64,000 bases of DNA from Verrucomicrobiota bacterium (GTDB taxonomy: Bacteria > Verrucomicrobiota > Verrucomicrobiia > Opitutales > Opitutaceae), in NCBI GenBank assembly GCA_014584295.1, contig JACTNC010000063.1, forward strand, positions 149,029 to 213,028, given 5' to 3'. A program made the position numbers and the translations under genes. The notes beneath the pieces are model-generated. The model saw nothing but the letters and a program-made list of their open reading frames with translations, searched no databases and had not been told where the DNA came from. Of this stretch, positions 45,001 through 59,500 are shown piece by piece (the stretch's first letter is position 1; every line of letters begins with the position of its first letter).

Positions 45001-45239
45001 CATTCGCCTTCCATGCCAGCACCGGACGCCGGCCGGACAAGGCCGAACTCACGGTGATTCTGAGAACCTGGGAGAACCTGAGGACGAACTTCGCCGCTCA
45101 TCCCTCGGACGCCGAAACCTACGTCGCCCACACCGGCGCATCCGCAGTCGACGCAATGATCCCCCCCGTGGAACTCGCGGCTGCAACCAACGTGGCGAGC
45201 ATGATCCTGTCGCTCGACGAAACCCTGACTAAAGACTGA
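42096..45239 (+). CDS. DUF1549/DUF1553 exported protein with planctomycete cytochrome c domain
   Basis: The 1047-residue protein begins with a signal peptide (TQLRAALLTLTIACMPIA). The planctomycete cytochrome c motif is IRPILSENCFQCHGQ. DUF1549 follows (PIDAFVLQRLTQEKLTPSP, RLAMDWLDAARYADTHGF), with a second CXXCH in FECARCHDHKFDPI. A LamG-like beta domain is inserted at about 460-610 (LSIAFWLRPDAGN, RMYVDGREV). The C-terminal DUF1553 has NHPLTGRVVVNRFWAQLFG and RSRTNTPLQALTLWN. Its biochemical role is not known. The start could also be GTG 42081 or ATG 42120. The DUF1501 gene follows 14 bases later, an order common in this phylum. Confidence 0.93.
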   Translation: MLPHFPAPMISTQLRAALLTLTIACMPIARAPAAPLQFNRDIRPILSENCFQCHGQDRAHREAKLRLDEFESATQDRDGFFAIVPGKPEQSEMIARILSDDESERMPPEESNKHVSPAQVALLKQWISEGAVYERHWAFIAPQRPVVPSNPGTSWGRSPIDAFVLQRLTQEKLTPSPEASPATWLRRVSFDLVGLPPTPQELDAFSADAARRGETAYSEAVDRLMRSPHFGERLAMDWLDAARYADTHGFNNDSTRTMWRWRDWVIEAFNSNKPYNEFITEQLAGDLLPSPTLDQRIATGFNRNHVINSEGGIIDEEYRIEYVADRIRTVSTAWLGLTFECARCHDHKFDPIEQRDYYRLSAFFNNVPEWGEDGRVANAVPMIPAPTRAQQATLARLEKERSAAFEAADAARAGWTWNESLRTQVEQLAAAARTATDANKSITTIEIPPPDAKIQASVLPGATFDFTHKDGLSIAFWLRPDAGNPKDVALLSGTNHQGSPADTSFGNGREIRLINGEIELRIADRLPVYSITVRTEGAGLRPEELHHVAVSYSGGKTAADVRMYVDGREVACRTIYDDLHGGYSKRDFLVATDNATNAARFLGTLEDLRRVAPAASSETISTLFRATALPRALGAIDSGSARSHETRWIADALLAEDAKTRDTLAREIDATERLLALRRTFPTTMVMEEMDVPRQAYLLIRGNYDAHGEKLDAGVPEKLLAPWPEGAPRNRLGLARWFTQPNHPLTGRVVVNRFWAQLFGTGLVKTLEDFGSQSEWPSHPELLDWLAREFVDGGWNVKAFLKELVLSSTYRQSSQVTADLVARDPENRLLARGPRVRLPAELIRDQALAVSGLLAARIGGPSVFPYQPDGLYDSIVVGAAYPGTKWLLGSGEDLYRRSIYTFWKRTMPHPMMLALDAPDREFCTVRRSRTNTPLQALTLWNETGYVEAARRLATRMIREGGTDDTARATFAFHASTGRRPDKAELTVILRTWENLRTNFAAHPSDAETYVAHTGASAVDAMIPPVELAAATNVASMILSLDETLTKD

Positions 45240-45253
45240 CGACGCATTTCTCC

Positions 45254-46720
45254 ATGTCCTGCTGCAACAACTACGAGCGGATGCATTCGCGCCGCGACTT
45301 TCTCTCCAAGGCCGGCCTCGGTCTTGGCGCCGCCGCGCTCGCCCACCTGTTCCGAGGCCAGGCTTTCGCGGGCGCACAGGTGGCATCACCAGGCTCCCAT
45401 ATCGGCGGGCTGCCCGGGTTGCCGCATTTCGCGCCGACTGCCAAACGCGTGATCTGCCTTTTCCAATCGGGAGGACCCTCGCATCTCGATCTCTTCGACG
45501 ACAAGCCCGTCCTGCGGCAGCGCTTTAACAAGGACCTTCCCGACTCCGTGCGCCAGGGTCAGCGGATCACCGGCATGGTCGCATCCCAGTCGCGCCTGGC
45601 CCTTCAGCCGAGCAAGTTCGGATTTCAGGCCGGCGGCAAATCCGGGACACTCTTCAGCGAACTGCTCCCCTATACGCGCGGCATCGCCGATGACATCTGT
45701 GTCATCCGCTCGATGTACACGGAAGCGATCAACCACGATCCCGCGATCACCTTTTTCCAGACCGGCAGCCAACTGCCCGGGCGCCCGAGCATGGGGGCGT
45801 GGACGGACTACGGTCTCGGTCAGTTGAACGAAAACCTGCCCTCCTATGTCGTTCTGATTTCCGTGAACAAAAAAGGCGCGGGACAGGGTCTGCTCGCGCG
45901 GCTCTGGGGCAGCGGCTTCCTGCCGAGCAAGCATCAGGGCGTGCAGTTCCGCAGCTCAGGTGAACCCGTGCTCTACCTTTCGGATACGCCCGGAATCACC
46001 CGCGAGCGCCGTCGCATGATGCTCAATGGCGCCGCCGAACTCAACCAGATCCAGTTTGAGCATGCCGGCGATCCCGAGATCGAAACGCGGATCAGCCAGG
46101 CGGAAATGGCGTATCGCATGCAGACGAGCGTGCCCGATCTCATGGAGCTCTCCAAGGAGTCGCAGGCCACCTTCGACAGCTATGGCGCCGCGGTACACGA
46201 GCCGGGATCCTTTGCGCGCAACTGCCTGATCGCCCGACGACTCGCCGAACGCGGCGTGCGTTTCATCCAGCTCTATCATCGCGACTGGGACCATCACGGT
46301 GGACTGCAGGACCGGCTTCCGAGCCTCGCACTGGATGTCGACCAACCGAGCGCCGCGCTCGTAAAGGACCTCAAACAGCGGGGACTGCTCGACGAGACGC
46401 TCGTCATCTGGGGCGGAGAATTCGGGCGCACTCCCTATGCGCAGGGCGACGCCTCACACGAAAAGTACGGGCGTGACCACCATGGCAAGGCCTTCAGCAT
46501 CTGGATGGCAGGCGGTGGTGTGAAACCCGGCATCGTGCACGGCTCAACCGACGACTTCGGATTCAACGTCGCCGACAAACCCGTCCACATTCACGACCTC
46601 CAGGCAACCATCCTGCACACGCTCGGGGTCGACCATACCCGGTTGACCTATCGCTTCCAGGGTCGCCAGTACCGCCTCACGGATGTGCACGGCAAGGTCG
46701 TGAAGGACATCCTCGCGTAG
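45254..46720 (+). CDS. Tat-exported DUF1501 protein (sulfatase-like fold)
   Basis: The 488-residue protein has a twin-arginine signal (HSRRDFLSKAGLGLGAAALA). The DUF1501 body follows: RVICLFQSGGPSHLDLFDDKP, CVIRSMYTEAINHDPA, RFIQLYHRDWDHHGG, and VIWGGEFGRTPYAQGD. The fold is related to alkaline phosphatase/sulfatase enzymes, but the sulfatase cysteine motif is absent. It forms a two-gene unit with the DUF1553 gene just upstream, and the pair is presumed to act together in the envelope. Substrate unknown. Confidence 0.94.
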   Translation: MSCCNNYERMHSRRDFLSKAGLGLGAAALAHLFRGQAFAGAQVASPGSHIGGLPGLPHFAPTAKRVICLFQSGGPSHLDLFDDKPVLRQRFNKDLPDSVRQGQRITGMVASQSRLALQPSKFGFQAGGKSGTLFSELLPYTRGIADDICVIRSMYTEAINHDPAITFFQTGSQLPGRPSMGAWTDYGLGQLNENLPSYVVLISVNKKGAGQGLLARLWGSGFLPSKHQGVQFRSSGEPVLYLSDTPGITRERRRMMLNGAAELNQIQFEHAGDPEIETRISQAEMAYRMQTSVPDLMELSKESQATFDSYGAAVHEPGSFARNCLIARRLAERGVRFIQLYHRDWDHHGGLQDRLPSLALDVDQPSAALVKDLKQRGLLDETLVIWGGEFGRTPYAQGDASHEKYGRDHHGKAFSIWMAGGGVKPGIVHGSTDDFGFNVADKPVHIHDLQATILHTLGVDHTRLTYRFQGRQYRLTDVHGKVVKDILA

Positions 46721-46799
46721 TTCAAGGTAGGCGCATGCCAGATTTCAGCACCGCTTGTCGTGATCCAATCGCGTGGCGCCGCTTCAGCGCCTCGCGCCG

Positions 46800-51369
<4,570 letters not shown>

Positions 51370-51390
51370 GATGGCAGGTCGGAAAACGAA

Positions 51391-52683
51391 TCAGGGTTTG
51401 GAAATGAGGGAGGAAACCGCGCCATAGTTCGCGTCGGTGAGCGCATCGAGCCGCGCCAGCGCAAAGGCATAATCGGCCTCGGCATCCAGAATCTCGCGGC
51501 GCAGGGCACTGAGTGCCCGCTGGGCATCGAGTACATCGATGATCGGCAACTGCCCCTGTTCGTAGGCCGACCGGACGATGGAATAGGCTTCCTCCGTCGC
51601 AGGGAGGGCCGCGCGACGGAGGTCCTGTGCAACCTTGAAGGCTGAAACCAGGTCCTGCCATGCGGCGGTGAAACCCGCGCGCAGCTCAATCTCAATCGCG
51701 CGAACGCCCAGTTCGGCACCCGACAGGTTTTCGCGGGCCGCACGGATGTTGCCCTGGTTGCGATTGCGCACGGGAAGAGGCAACGAAACTCCGGCGACAA
51801 ATGCAGCGTCCGAGCCTTCCCTCAGAAACCTCACGCCCCCGCCAACGCTCACATCCTGGACAGCCTGGGCCTGCTCAAGGTCAAGCGCGGCGCGACGCCC
51901 CGCTGCAAGGCTCCGCTGATGCTCGACCCGAGGATGATCGGCGAGCCGGGCGAACATCGCCTCGCGATCAGGCAGGGCATCCGGCAGGCGCAGTGCACCA
52001 GTCACCGCCGGGACATCTGCACCCGTTCCGCCCCAGGTGGCCGCAAGCGCCGTTCGCGCGGCAGCCAGCGCCGCCTCGGCTCGGGCATGTTCGGCCTGGG
52101 TGGACGCCAGCGCAGCACGGGCACGTGCGGATTCCGCGGGCGAGGAGGCTCCGGCCCTCACGCGATGATCCACCGCGTCCACGGTCTCGCGGGCCAGTCG
52201 CAGAGGCTCGGCTGCGAGCTCGAGTCTTTGCCGCGCCGCCAGCACTTCGAGATAGGCGGTTGCCGTGGCTGCCAGAACCTCCACGCGGCGCACCGCATAC
52301 TCCTTTGCCGCGGATTCCTTTTCTCGTCCGGCGAGGGCCACACGTTTCTCGCGCTTGTCTCCGCGCTCAAACGTCTGGCTGGCCTGGATGGTGGCCTCGA
52401 GCGCGCGCACGCCTTGCACACGCCCCGTGCCCATGAAATTTTCCGCGGTGAATTCGAGCGTTGGATTCGGACGCAGACCCGCCTGCTCCACAAGACCTTC
52501 CGCGGCACGCTGCGTGTAGCTGTAGGCTGTGAGCGACGGGTTGTCGGAGGCCGCCCTTGCCAGCGCGTCGGCGAGCGAAAGGACAGGCGCCGTAGCGTCC
52601 TGCATCCGACCCGGCACGGGAACGAGCAGGAGCACCACGCATCGAACGAGGTGCGTCTGAAATCGGGAATGAAACGAAGACAT
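51391..52683 (-). CDS. czcC: TolC-family outer-membrane efflux protein (CzcC-like)
   Basis: The 430-residue protein has an N-terminal signal (CVVLLLVPVPGRMQ). Two helical repeats are typical of outer-membrane efflux proteins, with LSLADALARAASDNPSL at the first repeat start and LEVLAARQRLELAAEPL in the long helix. The second half has LPIIDVLDAQRALSALRRE. It forms the outer-membrane duct for the RND pump encoded downstream. No lipobox is clear. It lies 113 bases after the Cys-rich protein gene, with a hairpin in the gap. Confidence 0.93.
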   Translation of the reverse strand: MSSFHSRFQTHLVRCVVLLLVPVPGRMQDATAPVLSLADALARAASDNPSLTAYSYTQRAAEGLVEQAGLRPNPTLEFTAENFMGTGRVQGVRALEATIQASQTFERGDKREKRVALAGREKESAAKEYAVRRVEVLAATATAYLEVLAARQRLELAAEPLRLARETVDAVDHRVRAGASSPAESARARAALASTQAEHARAEAALAAARTALAATWGGTGADVPAVTGALRLPDALPDREAMFARLADHPRVEHQRSLAAGRRAALDLEQAQAVQDVSVGGGVRFLREGSDAAFVAGVSLPLPVRNRNQGNIRAARENLSGAELGVRAIEIELRAGFTAAWQDLVSAFKVAQDLRRAALPATEEAYSIVRSAYEQGQLPIIDVLDAQRALSALRREILDAEADYAFALARLDALTDANYGAVSSLISKP

Positions 52684-52773
52684 GAGAAATAGGGACGAAC
52701 AAACAAACGTTGATGACAGAGCCCTGAATCGACGCGCGCAGGCGTCGCCAGGCTCAGGAATGGCCGCAGGATT

Positions 52774-52795
52774 CCATCCGCACCGGGGCGGATGG
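52774..52795 (-). repeat. Hairpin CCATCCGC/GCGGATGG in the efflux operon
   Basis: A perfect 8-bp stem with loop ACCGGG (read on the plus strand) lies between the Cys-rich gene and the TolC-like gene. It shares CATCCGCACCGG with 42064-42089. It could partially terminate or stabilise the operon transcript; there is no T-run. Confidence 0.6.
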
Positions 52796-52796
52796 A

Positions 52797-53186
52797 TCAG
52801 ACTGCGATGTCAGGTGCCCGCGCGGGCAGCGATGTTCGGCGGACAAACGACCAGGTGCGATGCAGCGCCTGGATTTCGGGGACGTCCCCAACCACAAATT
52901 CCGTGGTCTCCCTTTCCCATGCGGTCGGCCTGAGGAAACAGGCGAGGCAGGAGCAGAAATCGGCTATCGGTGCAGGCAGCACACGCAGCGTGCTCGCCCC
53001 TTTCGTAAAGGAAAATCCCTCGACGCTGTGGCAGGTGTCCTGCGCACAGGTGCCTTTGCACGAGGAGGAAACATGATCTGCGTGATCCAGCCACTCCACG
53101 CCCGCAGCCTCGAGGTTGCAGTGCTGCGTCGCCGGCAGCCAAAGCGCCAGCATGAACAGGGCGATGATGCGGAGAAAGGCGTTCAA
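52797..53186 (-). CDS. Small Cys-rich exported protein at head of efflux operon
   Basis: The 129-residue protein has a signal-like N-terminus (AFLRIIALFMLALWLPA). Seven cysteines lie at residues 23, 43, 47, 52, 78, 80 and 83, within CKGTCAQDTCH and FCSCLACF, together with histidines at 22, 35, 38 and 53. This pattern could bind metal or form disulfides in the periplasm. It has no recognised family. Its position directly upstream of czcCBA, on the same strand, suggests a metal-sensing or metal-binding accessory role, which is inference. Confidence 0.75.
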   Translation of the reverse strand: MNAFLRIIALFMLALWLPATQHCNLEAAGVEWLDHADHVSSSCKGTCAQDTCHSVEGFSFTKGASTLRVLPAPIADFCSCLACFLRPTAWERETTEFVVGDVPEIQALHRTWSFVRRTSLPARAPDIAV

Positions 53187-53686
53187 GCGGATTCAGCTGC
53201 GGGAGACCTTTTCCCCGCCTCCATCAATGACCTTGTCCAACTCGCGTAGCAGTCAGCGCCTGCCCCATTGGGAGAATACGCAGCCCCAGAATCGCTGCTA
53301 CCTTCAGACGCGCGCGAAATCCTGCCAGACAGAATCGCAAGCGATGTCGGAGGTTGGATGGATAACGCAGGCATCTGGATCTGGCAGGATAATGGTCGCC
53401 ACACAACGCAAACAGTCACTTTATGTCAAATGGCCTTCGCAACGGCAGCGAGAAAATCAGGCATTCGATCATCGCAAACACCAACAAACCACTATTTTCT
53501 ATCAGCTTACCCTCATCCCAAACCGGTACAGGGCTGCCCGGAGATCCACTGGTCATACCCTTCAACCTGAAAAGATACCGCGATGCTGAAATGGCTCTGG
53601 TAATGGCTGACCGGGCGGCAGCCTTGATTGAGCTTCCAACTCTCCTTCAATCAAAAATCAATGGGATAGAATCGCAGTCTGGATCC
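53187..53686. other. Non-coding region between efflux operon and DUF4337-like gene
   Basis: No convincing gene was found in 500 bases. The only feature noted is TTGACA on the minus strand (53424-53429), which could be a -35 element for the efflux operon, but no good -10 follows. Composition is clearly lower in GC than the neighbouring genes. Confidence 0.45.
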
Positions 53687-54613
53687 CTACACGTACAGGT
53701 AAACGTAGACGGCAAATCCGACCGCAATTACGCCGGCGATCGCTGCGATTGACCAGAGGAGACTCCGCTTCCGTGCCGCCATGGCGAGCGTGGCCACAAT
53801 CACGGCGGTCTGCGCCGCAAGCATGCCGTAGAAGAAACGCTGGCTGCGGATGTGGTGTCGCTCCGCTGCAATATTGCTCTTTCGAACCTGAAGTTCGTAA
53901 AGCTCCGCAACGCGCTGGTTGAGTTTGGCCTCCGCGTCGTAGCGCCGCCCATGGAATGAAAGCCGCGCCACGGCAAAATCTCGCCTGGCCGTCGCCGGCG
54001 CCGCGACACGGATCAACTCACGCTCAACGGCATCAATCGTCCTGCCGATCGGAGCCGTCAACTCGTCAAGAGCCATCGCCTCTCCCTGCGCTTCCTTCAC
54101 CGCCTGCGCCAGTATGCCGTCATTAACAGCCACAAGAAGCTTCTGGATCTCACTGTCCGGGCTAGCGTGCTCCACGGCCTTGAGCACCGCGGCGATTTCC
54201 GCAGGTGGCACATGGCCGACGGGTACACGGGGCATTCCGTTTTCCTTGAGTACTTCAATCGTTGCCCGACCCTCCGCGCTGTCGAGCACACCTGCATTGG
54301 TCCCCAGCGCCTGCCGCAGGCGCGCCTCGTCGAATCCGCCCACCTCGCTCGTGCCCGCAATTGTGTCGACCGTGCTGCGCTGCACGACCCCGCGCAGCTT
54401 CTTGCCCTGGAAAAAATTCCATTGGTCTCCCGCCTTCGATTGCTGCTGCGCCGCAAGCGACCGAAGATATTGGGCCCGCGTCATCTCACTCGAAGAAAGC
54501 CCTGCGAGCATGGTGGCCACGACGGCCATGACCACCGGAGTGGCACTCAGCACCTTGCCCCAAAGCGTGTGCGGCATGCCCTCTTTCAGGGAGTCTGGTA
54601 TCGTGGTCTTCAT
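53687..54613 (-). CDS. DUF4337-like membrane protein
   Basis: The 308-residue protein has an N-terminal membrane helix (TPVVMAVVATMLAGLSSSEM). The DUF4337-type segment SKAGDQWNFFQGKKLRGV follows. A long soluble helical part leads to two C-terminal membrane helices (FFYGMLAAQTAVIVATLAMA and IAAIAGVIAVGFAVYVYLYV). The DQW-FFQ-K pattern and the topology match DUF4337, but the soluble part is longer than in the members I know. Function unknown. It starts ten bases after the Tat-exported protein gene and is probably in the same transcript. Confidence 0.75.
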   Translation of the reverse strand: MKTTIPDSLKEGMPHTLWGKVLSATPVVMAVVATMLAGLSSSEMTRAQYLRSLAAQQQSKAGDQWNFFQGKKLRGVVQRSTVDTIAGTSEVGGFDEARLRQALGTNAGVLDSAEGRATIEVLKENGMPRVPVGHVPPAEIAAVLKAVEHASPDSEIQKLLVAVNDGILAQAVKEAQGEAMALDELTAPIGRTIDAVERELIRVAAPATARRDFAVARLSFHGRRYDAEAKLNQRVAELYELQVRKSNIAAERHHIRSQRFFYGMLAAQTAVIVATLAMAARKRSLLWSIAAIAGVIAVGFAVYVYLYV

Positions 54614-54623
54614 CGCGAGAGTG

Positions 54624-56459
54624 TCATGATGGCTTGCTGGAGCGAGGGCGAACGGCGAGTTCGATGCAGACGAGGGTTATAGGCTGACTGCCTCCGTTTT
54701 CGACGACAACCTCATTCCACCCGTCTCGGATGAGCGAGACGGGGAACCTGAAATCATACGCCATGTTTTCCGGAACGTGGTGCGTCAGCGACCCGCAGGG
54801 AAAAAGCAGCCGGTCGTTCGGTGTGTATTCGATCACAGGCCAGCAGCCGTTGACCGACACCGGCAACGCGGTGAATCGTTCGCCGGCCTTCAGGATCACC
54901 TGCACGACGAGTTCGAGTTCGCGGTCCTGCGGTTCGGCGCACATGGGCAGTCGAAACGCGTGTAGCCATCCGGCATTAAGCACGATCGGAAGCTGACACG
55001 GGATCTCGAAGGGCAATTGCGTGAAAAAGTCTGCCCAGAGTGAGAAGGAATAGTGTTTTGGCCGGCCTCGCAATCCCTCCAGGTCCTGTTTGCCACGTAG
55101 AAGTGGGTAGTCTGACGTCAGGCCAGGCAGGCGAGCCTGCTCCGTGCAAAAGAAGTTGAACCACTCGATGCCATCGGCCCCGAGGACGAGTTTGCCCGCG
55201 GCGTTCGCATTGAGAAGCTCCGGGCTGCACGAAATGTACCGCATTCTCTGAGTGAGGTTGTACTCCGGCGAGCGCGTCCCCAGAGAGTTTGCACCATCTT
55301 CGATCACTCCATAGAGCGCCACGCCATTGCCCACCGCTCGACGCAGCTCGTCGAATGGCATCTCCCAAGCCGTGCACCAGAATCCGGAGGGTCCGATGAA
55401 GTCGATCGTGCCTTCACGACAGAGCGTCACGATATCCAGACCAATGCTCCGTATGGTTTCGAGGCGACCGGGGATGCGCATGCCGAGCGGAAAGGGTTTC
55501 CCCAATTTGGCTGCGCGTGCCTGCGTCAGTTTCCTGATCCCGCGAAACCAGTCGTTCATCATTTCGATCGTGTCGGCGCTGGCGTTTGGCTCGCAGCAAT
55601 TCGGATTCCGCAGCCAGTCGAGCTCAAGTCCCTCGATATCGTAATCGTTCACGACCTCCTCGATCTGGTCCATCATCGCGGCGCGCACCTCCGCCTTCTC
55701 GAAGTTGAGCGGCGTGCGATAATAGGCGTTCCGGATCGTGGGCGAATAGGAGCCGTGCTTCAGCCGCATCTCCGGGTTCTTCAGGAGCGGATGATTCATG
55801 AAGCTGCCTTCGATGTTCTGCGCCCCGTGAAAATCATTCATGCGGATGCTCGCCCACGGCGCCATGCCCGCCTCCCGCGTGGCCTTCGCCGCCTCGGCCA
55901 GCCAATCCACACCGGCATCCAGGAGATCCAGATAGTAGTTGTAGAATGCCACTGTCCGGTCGAGGTATCCCTCCACTTCAGCAGGATCCGTGACTCCCGC
56001 GCAGATGGCATGGGCGCGGAAAAATTCGCGATCGCCGCGGTGATAGCCATCAAGTATTCCCGGAACCTTGCGGCTCGGATACCAGGCCTTCGAGGCATTC
56101 GGATTGATCAGGACCGTATCGACGCCACTTCTTGCGAGTGTGCTGATGTAATTGCGGATCGCCGTGACCTTGAAGGGCCCGCCGACGGGTATCGTCTCCT
56201 TCCCTGTGCTGCCCTGTCCCGACTTGAGGATGAAGTCCTCCGATTGATAAACCTCCGGATTGTAGAAAAAGGTGCAGCTATCGGTAGTGAAGAGATTTCG
56301 GTGATGCCGCCGAAGGTAGTTGCGGGTCGGAGAGGACCCCATCGGCGATGAAACCGGCGTGGTGCCGCCCCCGGATTTTGAGGCCGCCACGCTCACCCAG
56401 GGAGCCGAGGCAAGACCAGCAGCCGCAGTCGAAAGAAAGCGCCGACGCGAAGACTTCAT
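54624..56459 (-). CDS. Tat-exported glycosidase-like TIM-barrel protein
   Basis: The 611-residue protein has a twin-arginine signal (SSRRRFLSTAAAGLASA). The body has the look of a beta/alpha barrel of the GHL/putative glycosidase type. Examples are VDTVLINPNASKAWYPS, MAPWASIRMNDFHGAQN, NDYDIEGLELDWLRNP with acidic residues at a strand end, and TIDFIGPSGFWCTAWE. A C-terminal beta domain begins near residue 500. No CAZy family was assigned by eye. It follows the TonB receptor gene by 73 bases on the same strand, suggesting that the receptor and enzyme handle the same carbohydrate; that is inference. Confidence 0.8.
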   Translation of the reverse strand: MKSSRRRFLSTAAAGLASAPWVSVAASKSGGGTTPVSSPMGSSPTRNYLRRHHRNLFTTDSCTFFYNPEVYQSEDFILKSGQGSTGKETIPVGGPFKVTAIRNYISTLARSGVDTVLINPNASKAWYPSRKVPGILDGYHRGDREFFRAHAICAGVTDPAEVEGYLDRTVAFYNYYLDLLDAGVDWLAEAAKATREAGMAPWASIRMNDFHGAQNIEGSFMNHPLLKNPEMRLKHGSYSPTIRNAYYRTPLNFEKAEVRAAMMDQIEEVVNDYDIEGLELDWLRNPNCCEPNASADTIEMMNDWFRGIRKLTQARAAKLGKPFPLGMRIPGRLETIRSIGLDIVTLCREGTIDFIGPSGFWCTAWEMPFDELRRAVGNGVALYGVIEDGANSLGTRSPEYNLTQRMRYISCSPELLNANAAGKLVLGADGIEWFNFFCTEQARLPGLTSDYPLLRGKQDLEGLRGRPKHYSFSLWADFFTQLPFEIPCQLPIVLNAGWLHAFRLPMCAEPQDRELELVVQVILKAGERFTALPVSVNGCWPVIEYTPNDRLLFPCGSLTHHVPENMAYDFRFPVSLIRDGWNEVVVENGGSQPITLVCIELAVRPRSSKPS

Positions 56460-56532
56460 CCCGGCACGCTAACAGCACCGAACACCGAGGAAAGCTCGCA
56501 ATGGGCTCGGCCGCTTCAGGAATCCCTTGCCG

Positions 56533-59500
56533 CTACAGACTGCCCTTGATTGAAAAAGTCCACATTGAGCCGTAGATTTCGTGCCAGTAGAGCTCCTTGC
56601 CTTCAGGACGATTCTCCAGAAGGCGGTAGGGTGTGTTGAAGATGTTGCGCCCACCCACAGAGAGCGTGATCCGATTACTGACCTTAAAGCTCGCGCCACA
56701 GTCGGTCATGATCCGACCTTCACGGTAACGTGTCAGGTTGTTTTGGGTCCAGGGTGTGTCCGGCATCCAGATTGCCCTGACATTGGCGCTGAAGCGATAA
56801 TTTCCGTAAGAAACACCTGCGCTGATATTGTGCGGCGCCAATCCGCCGCGGCGGACGGACGCATAATTGCGCGTGTAGTTGGTAAAGATGTTGAGACCGC
56901 GCAGAACACCCGGCAGAAACGACAGGGCTTGGCTGTACTCGATTTCCATTCCGCGGAATCGGCGGGAACCCTCAATATTGCGCTCCGTGCTTACCGTGTA
57001 GCCCACGTACTCATTCGGATCGAAGCCGAGCGCAGCGATGCTCTCAGGGTCCGAAAATTCGAAGGTGCCGCGAAAGTTTTCAATGGTGTTCTGAAACACT
57101 CCCACTGACAGCGTACCCACCCGCTCAAAGTAATAGGCAAGCCGGGCAGAGTAGTTCTCCGAACGTTCGGGCAGCAGGGAGGGATTGGGTGCGCTGATCG
57201 TCGACGTCAATTCGTTGATTGTCACGGGACCGCTGAGTCGGAAAAGTGAAGGCCGGGAAATGGCTTTGCTGAAGCCAGCTTGTGCGATCAGGTTCTCCGT
57301 GATGTCGTACTTGAATCCCACACTCGGGAACCAATCGCGATAGCTGCCCTTGCGCTTGAGTTTGGGGAGCGACTCGAACTGGTATTTCAATCCTTCAATC
57401 GTGTTTGCTCGTCCGGTGGAATCGACGGTGAAACCGGCATTGATCACATCGCTCTTGGGGCGCTGATCGAATGCGACAGTTTCCGTCGAAGTCTCCTCCA
57501 CTCGGATCCCGGGCTGAATCTCCAGTCTCCCAATCTGGCCCTTTGCCATCAGATAGGCCGCATCGACACCTTCAGTAAGATCCCGGATGCTTCCAATGAA
57601 CGACGTATAGTAGTTCGCCGCGGTGGCTCCCGTGTGCGTAAAGTATTCCGGATGATCCCGGAACAGTTGGGCAATAATTTGCCGACCAGGGCGGACTGGC
57701 GCCTTTCCAGAGGTGGAGAAAAGATTCACCCCGATCGTTCCCATGTCGTTCAATGTGGGTGATGCGTATTCTCCCCACGTCGGCGTTTGCGTTCCGGGCG
57801 GTCCTACATAGGTGTATACCGCCCAACTGGTGTCGTCGCTGTACTTGGTCTCTTCCGAACGGTGCTTGATGCCAAACTTTAGAAAATCAAGGGGACCGCG
57901 CCGCACTTGCCAACGCCCGGAGATTTCTCCCGTGGCAATCTCATTCCGATGGAGTCTCCCGTCGGCGCCGAAGTTTGGGGTCACGTAATTGTTGAGATCT
58001 GCCCAGTCCTTTCCTGCCACCTGAGTTATGGTCCATTGGGCTGATGTCGGTGAAGGGCGCTCGCCTCGAAAGACAAGTCCGCTATTCGCTCTTGTCATCG
58101 CACCCATGCGGGCAGACACCACCCCACGGGCGAGTGATTCGTAGTCGTTCTTGGCGTGGGAAAAACTGAAACGCCCTTCGAATGAAAGATTGGGTGTCGG
58201 CTTGAAGTCGAAACGCGGCGAAAGCGTAGCCGTATTTGTCAATTTGATATTCGCGCTGCCTGCCATCGCTATCTGCGAGTTGCTGGCTGTGGTTGTCGTG
58301 AATTCCACCATGGGATCATCACCCAAGACGGATCCTCGCCCGGTGGCCGCAGTATTGTTGGTCGACGTGGCGAAATTGAACTGATTCCCGTCAATCCATC
58401 CTTCGAACTGGCTGAAAGTAGAAACCAGCCCGATATTGAATTTCGGTGACGCCTTGAAATCGACGGTGATCGTCTCCGATGTGCGTATGCGCAAGTTGGG
58501 AGCGTACACGAACGCAATCTGTTGAGGAACCGCCGGCCGCAGATCGGTCGCGGTTGTTTGACGATTGATGGTGTTCATGACCACACGCCTATTGGAGCTG
58601 TACGAGTCGGAACGATTGAAGTTCACGACGACTCCAAGCCTGTTTCCAAAATACTGGTCCGAATACTCAAACATACCGCCACCCCGCATCGGGCGGTGTT
58701 TCCCGTCAAAGGGACCATACATTTTCTTCCAATAGAAATCCTCCCCGTTGGCGGTGAGGTTCGCGTGCCAGAGGATCCGGCGTCCTTTGCGATCAAAAGC
58801 CCGCTTTGAACGCAGGTTGATCACGCCAGCCGGGGAATCGGCATCAAGATCTGCGCTGAGAGTCTTAAAAACCTCGACTGAATCGACGGCGCTGAATGAG
58901 ACCGACTCAAAGCCGAACGCGCGGCTGTCGTCAGTGCCGCCGTTGTTCGTGCCTGTTGACAGGCCAAAGGCATCGGCACTCGCCAGTTTGATGCCATCCA
59001 TGGTGAATCCCACATACCGCGCATCCATACCCCTCATTCGGGGACCACGCGCGTCGTTCTGCACATAGTCAAGATCCACCCCCGGAAGGTACTTCAAGAA
59101 CTCTCCGACATTCCCCTCAGCGGTGTCGCCAAATACTTCGGATCCAACGACATTGCTGATGTTCATGCTGCGCTTCTGATCCTGGAGCGCCTTGGCATTG
59201 CCCTCGCGCTCAGACGTCACTTCAAACGCTGCCATTTTCACTATCCCATCCTTGCCATCCGATCCCAGCGCACGCAGGTCGAAATCGCGGGTTGCGCGCT
59301 GGCCAGGAAGCACGCTTACCTGCGCCGACGCCGACTCATAGCCGATGACTTTGACAGCCACGACGACATTCCCCCCGGGAACGCCATCGAGTCTATAAAA
59401 GCCCGACGAGTCCGACTCCACCCTGAGATCCGTGCCCACAACGCTGACCTCGGCATTGCGGACATATTCACCGGTAGCTGGCTTGTAGACGCGCCCGGTG

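Noticed and set aside
53401..53429. Promoter for the efflux operon based on TTGACA
   Set aside because: The -10 position at the right spacing reads TTGTGT, too weak to call.
53116..53752. Several short plus-strand frames between the efflux operon and the DUF4337-like gene
   Set aside because: Different frames, no family resemblance, no ribosome binding sites.
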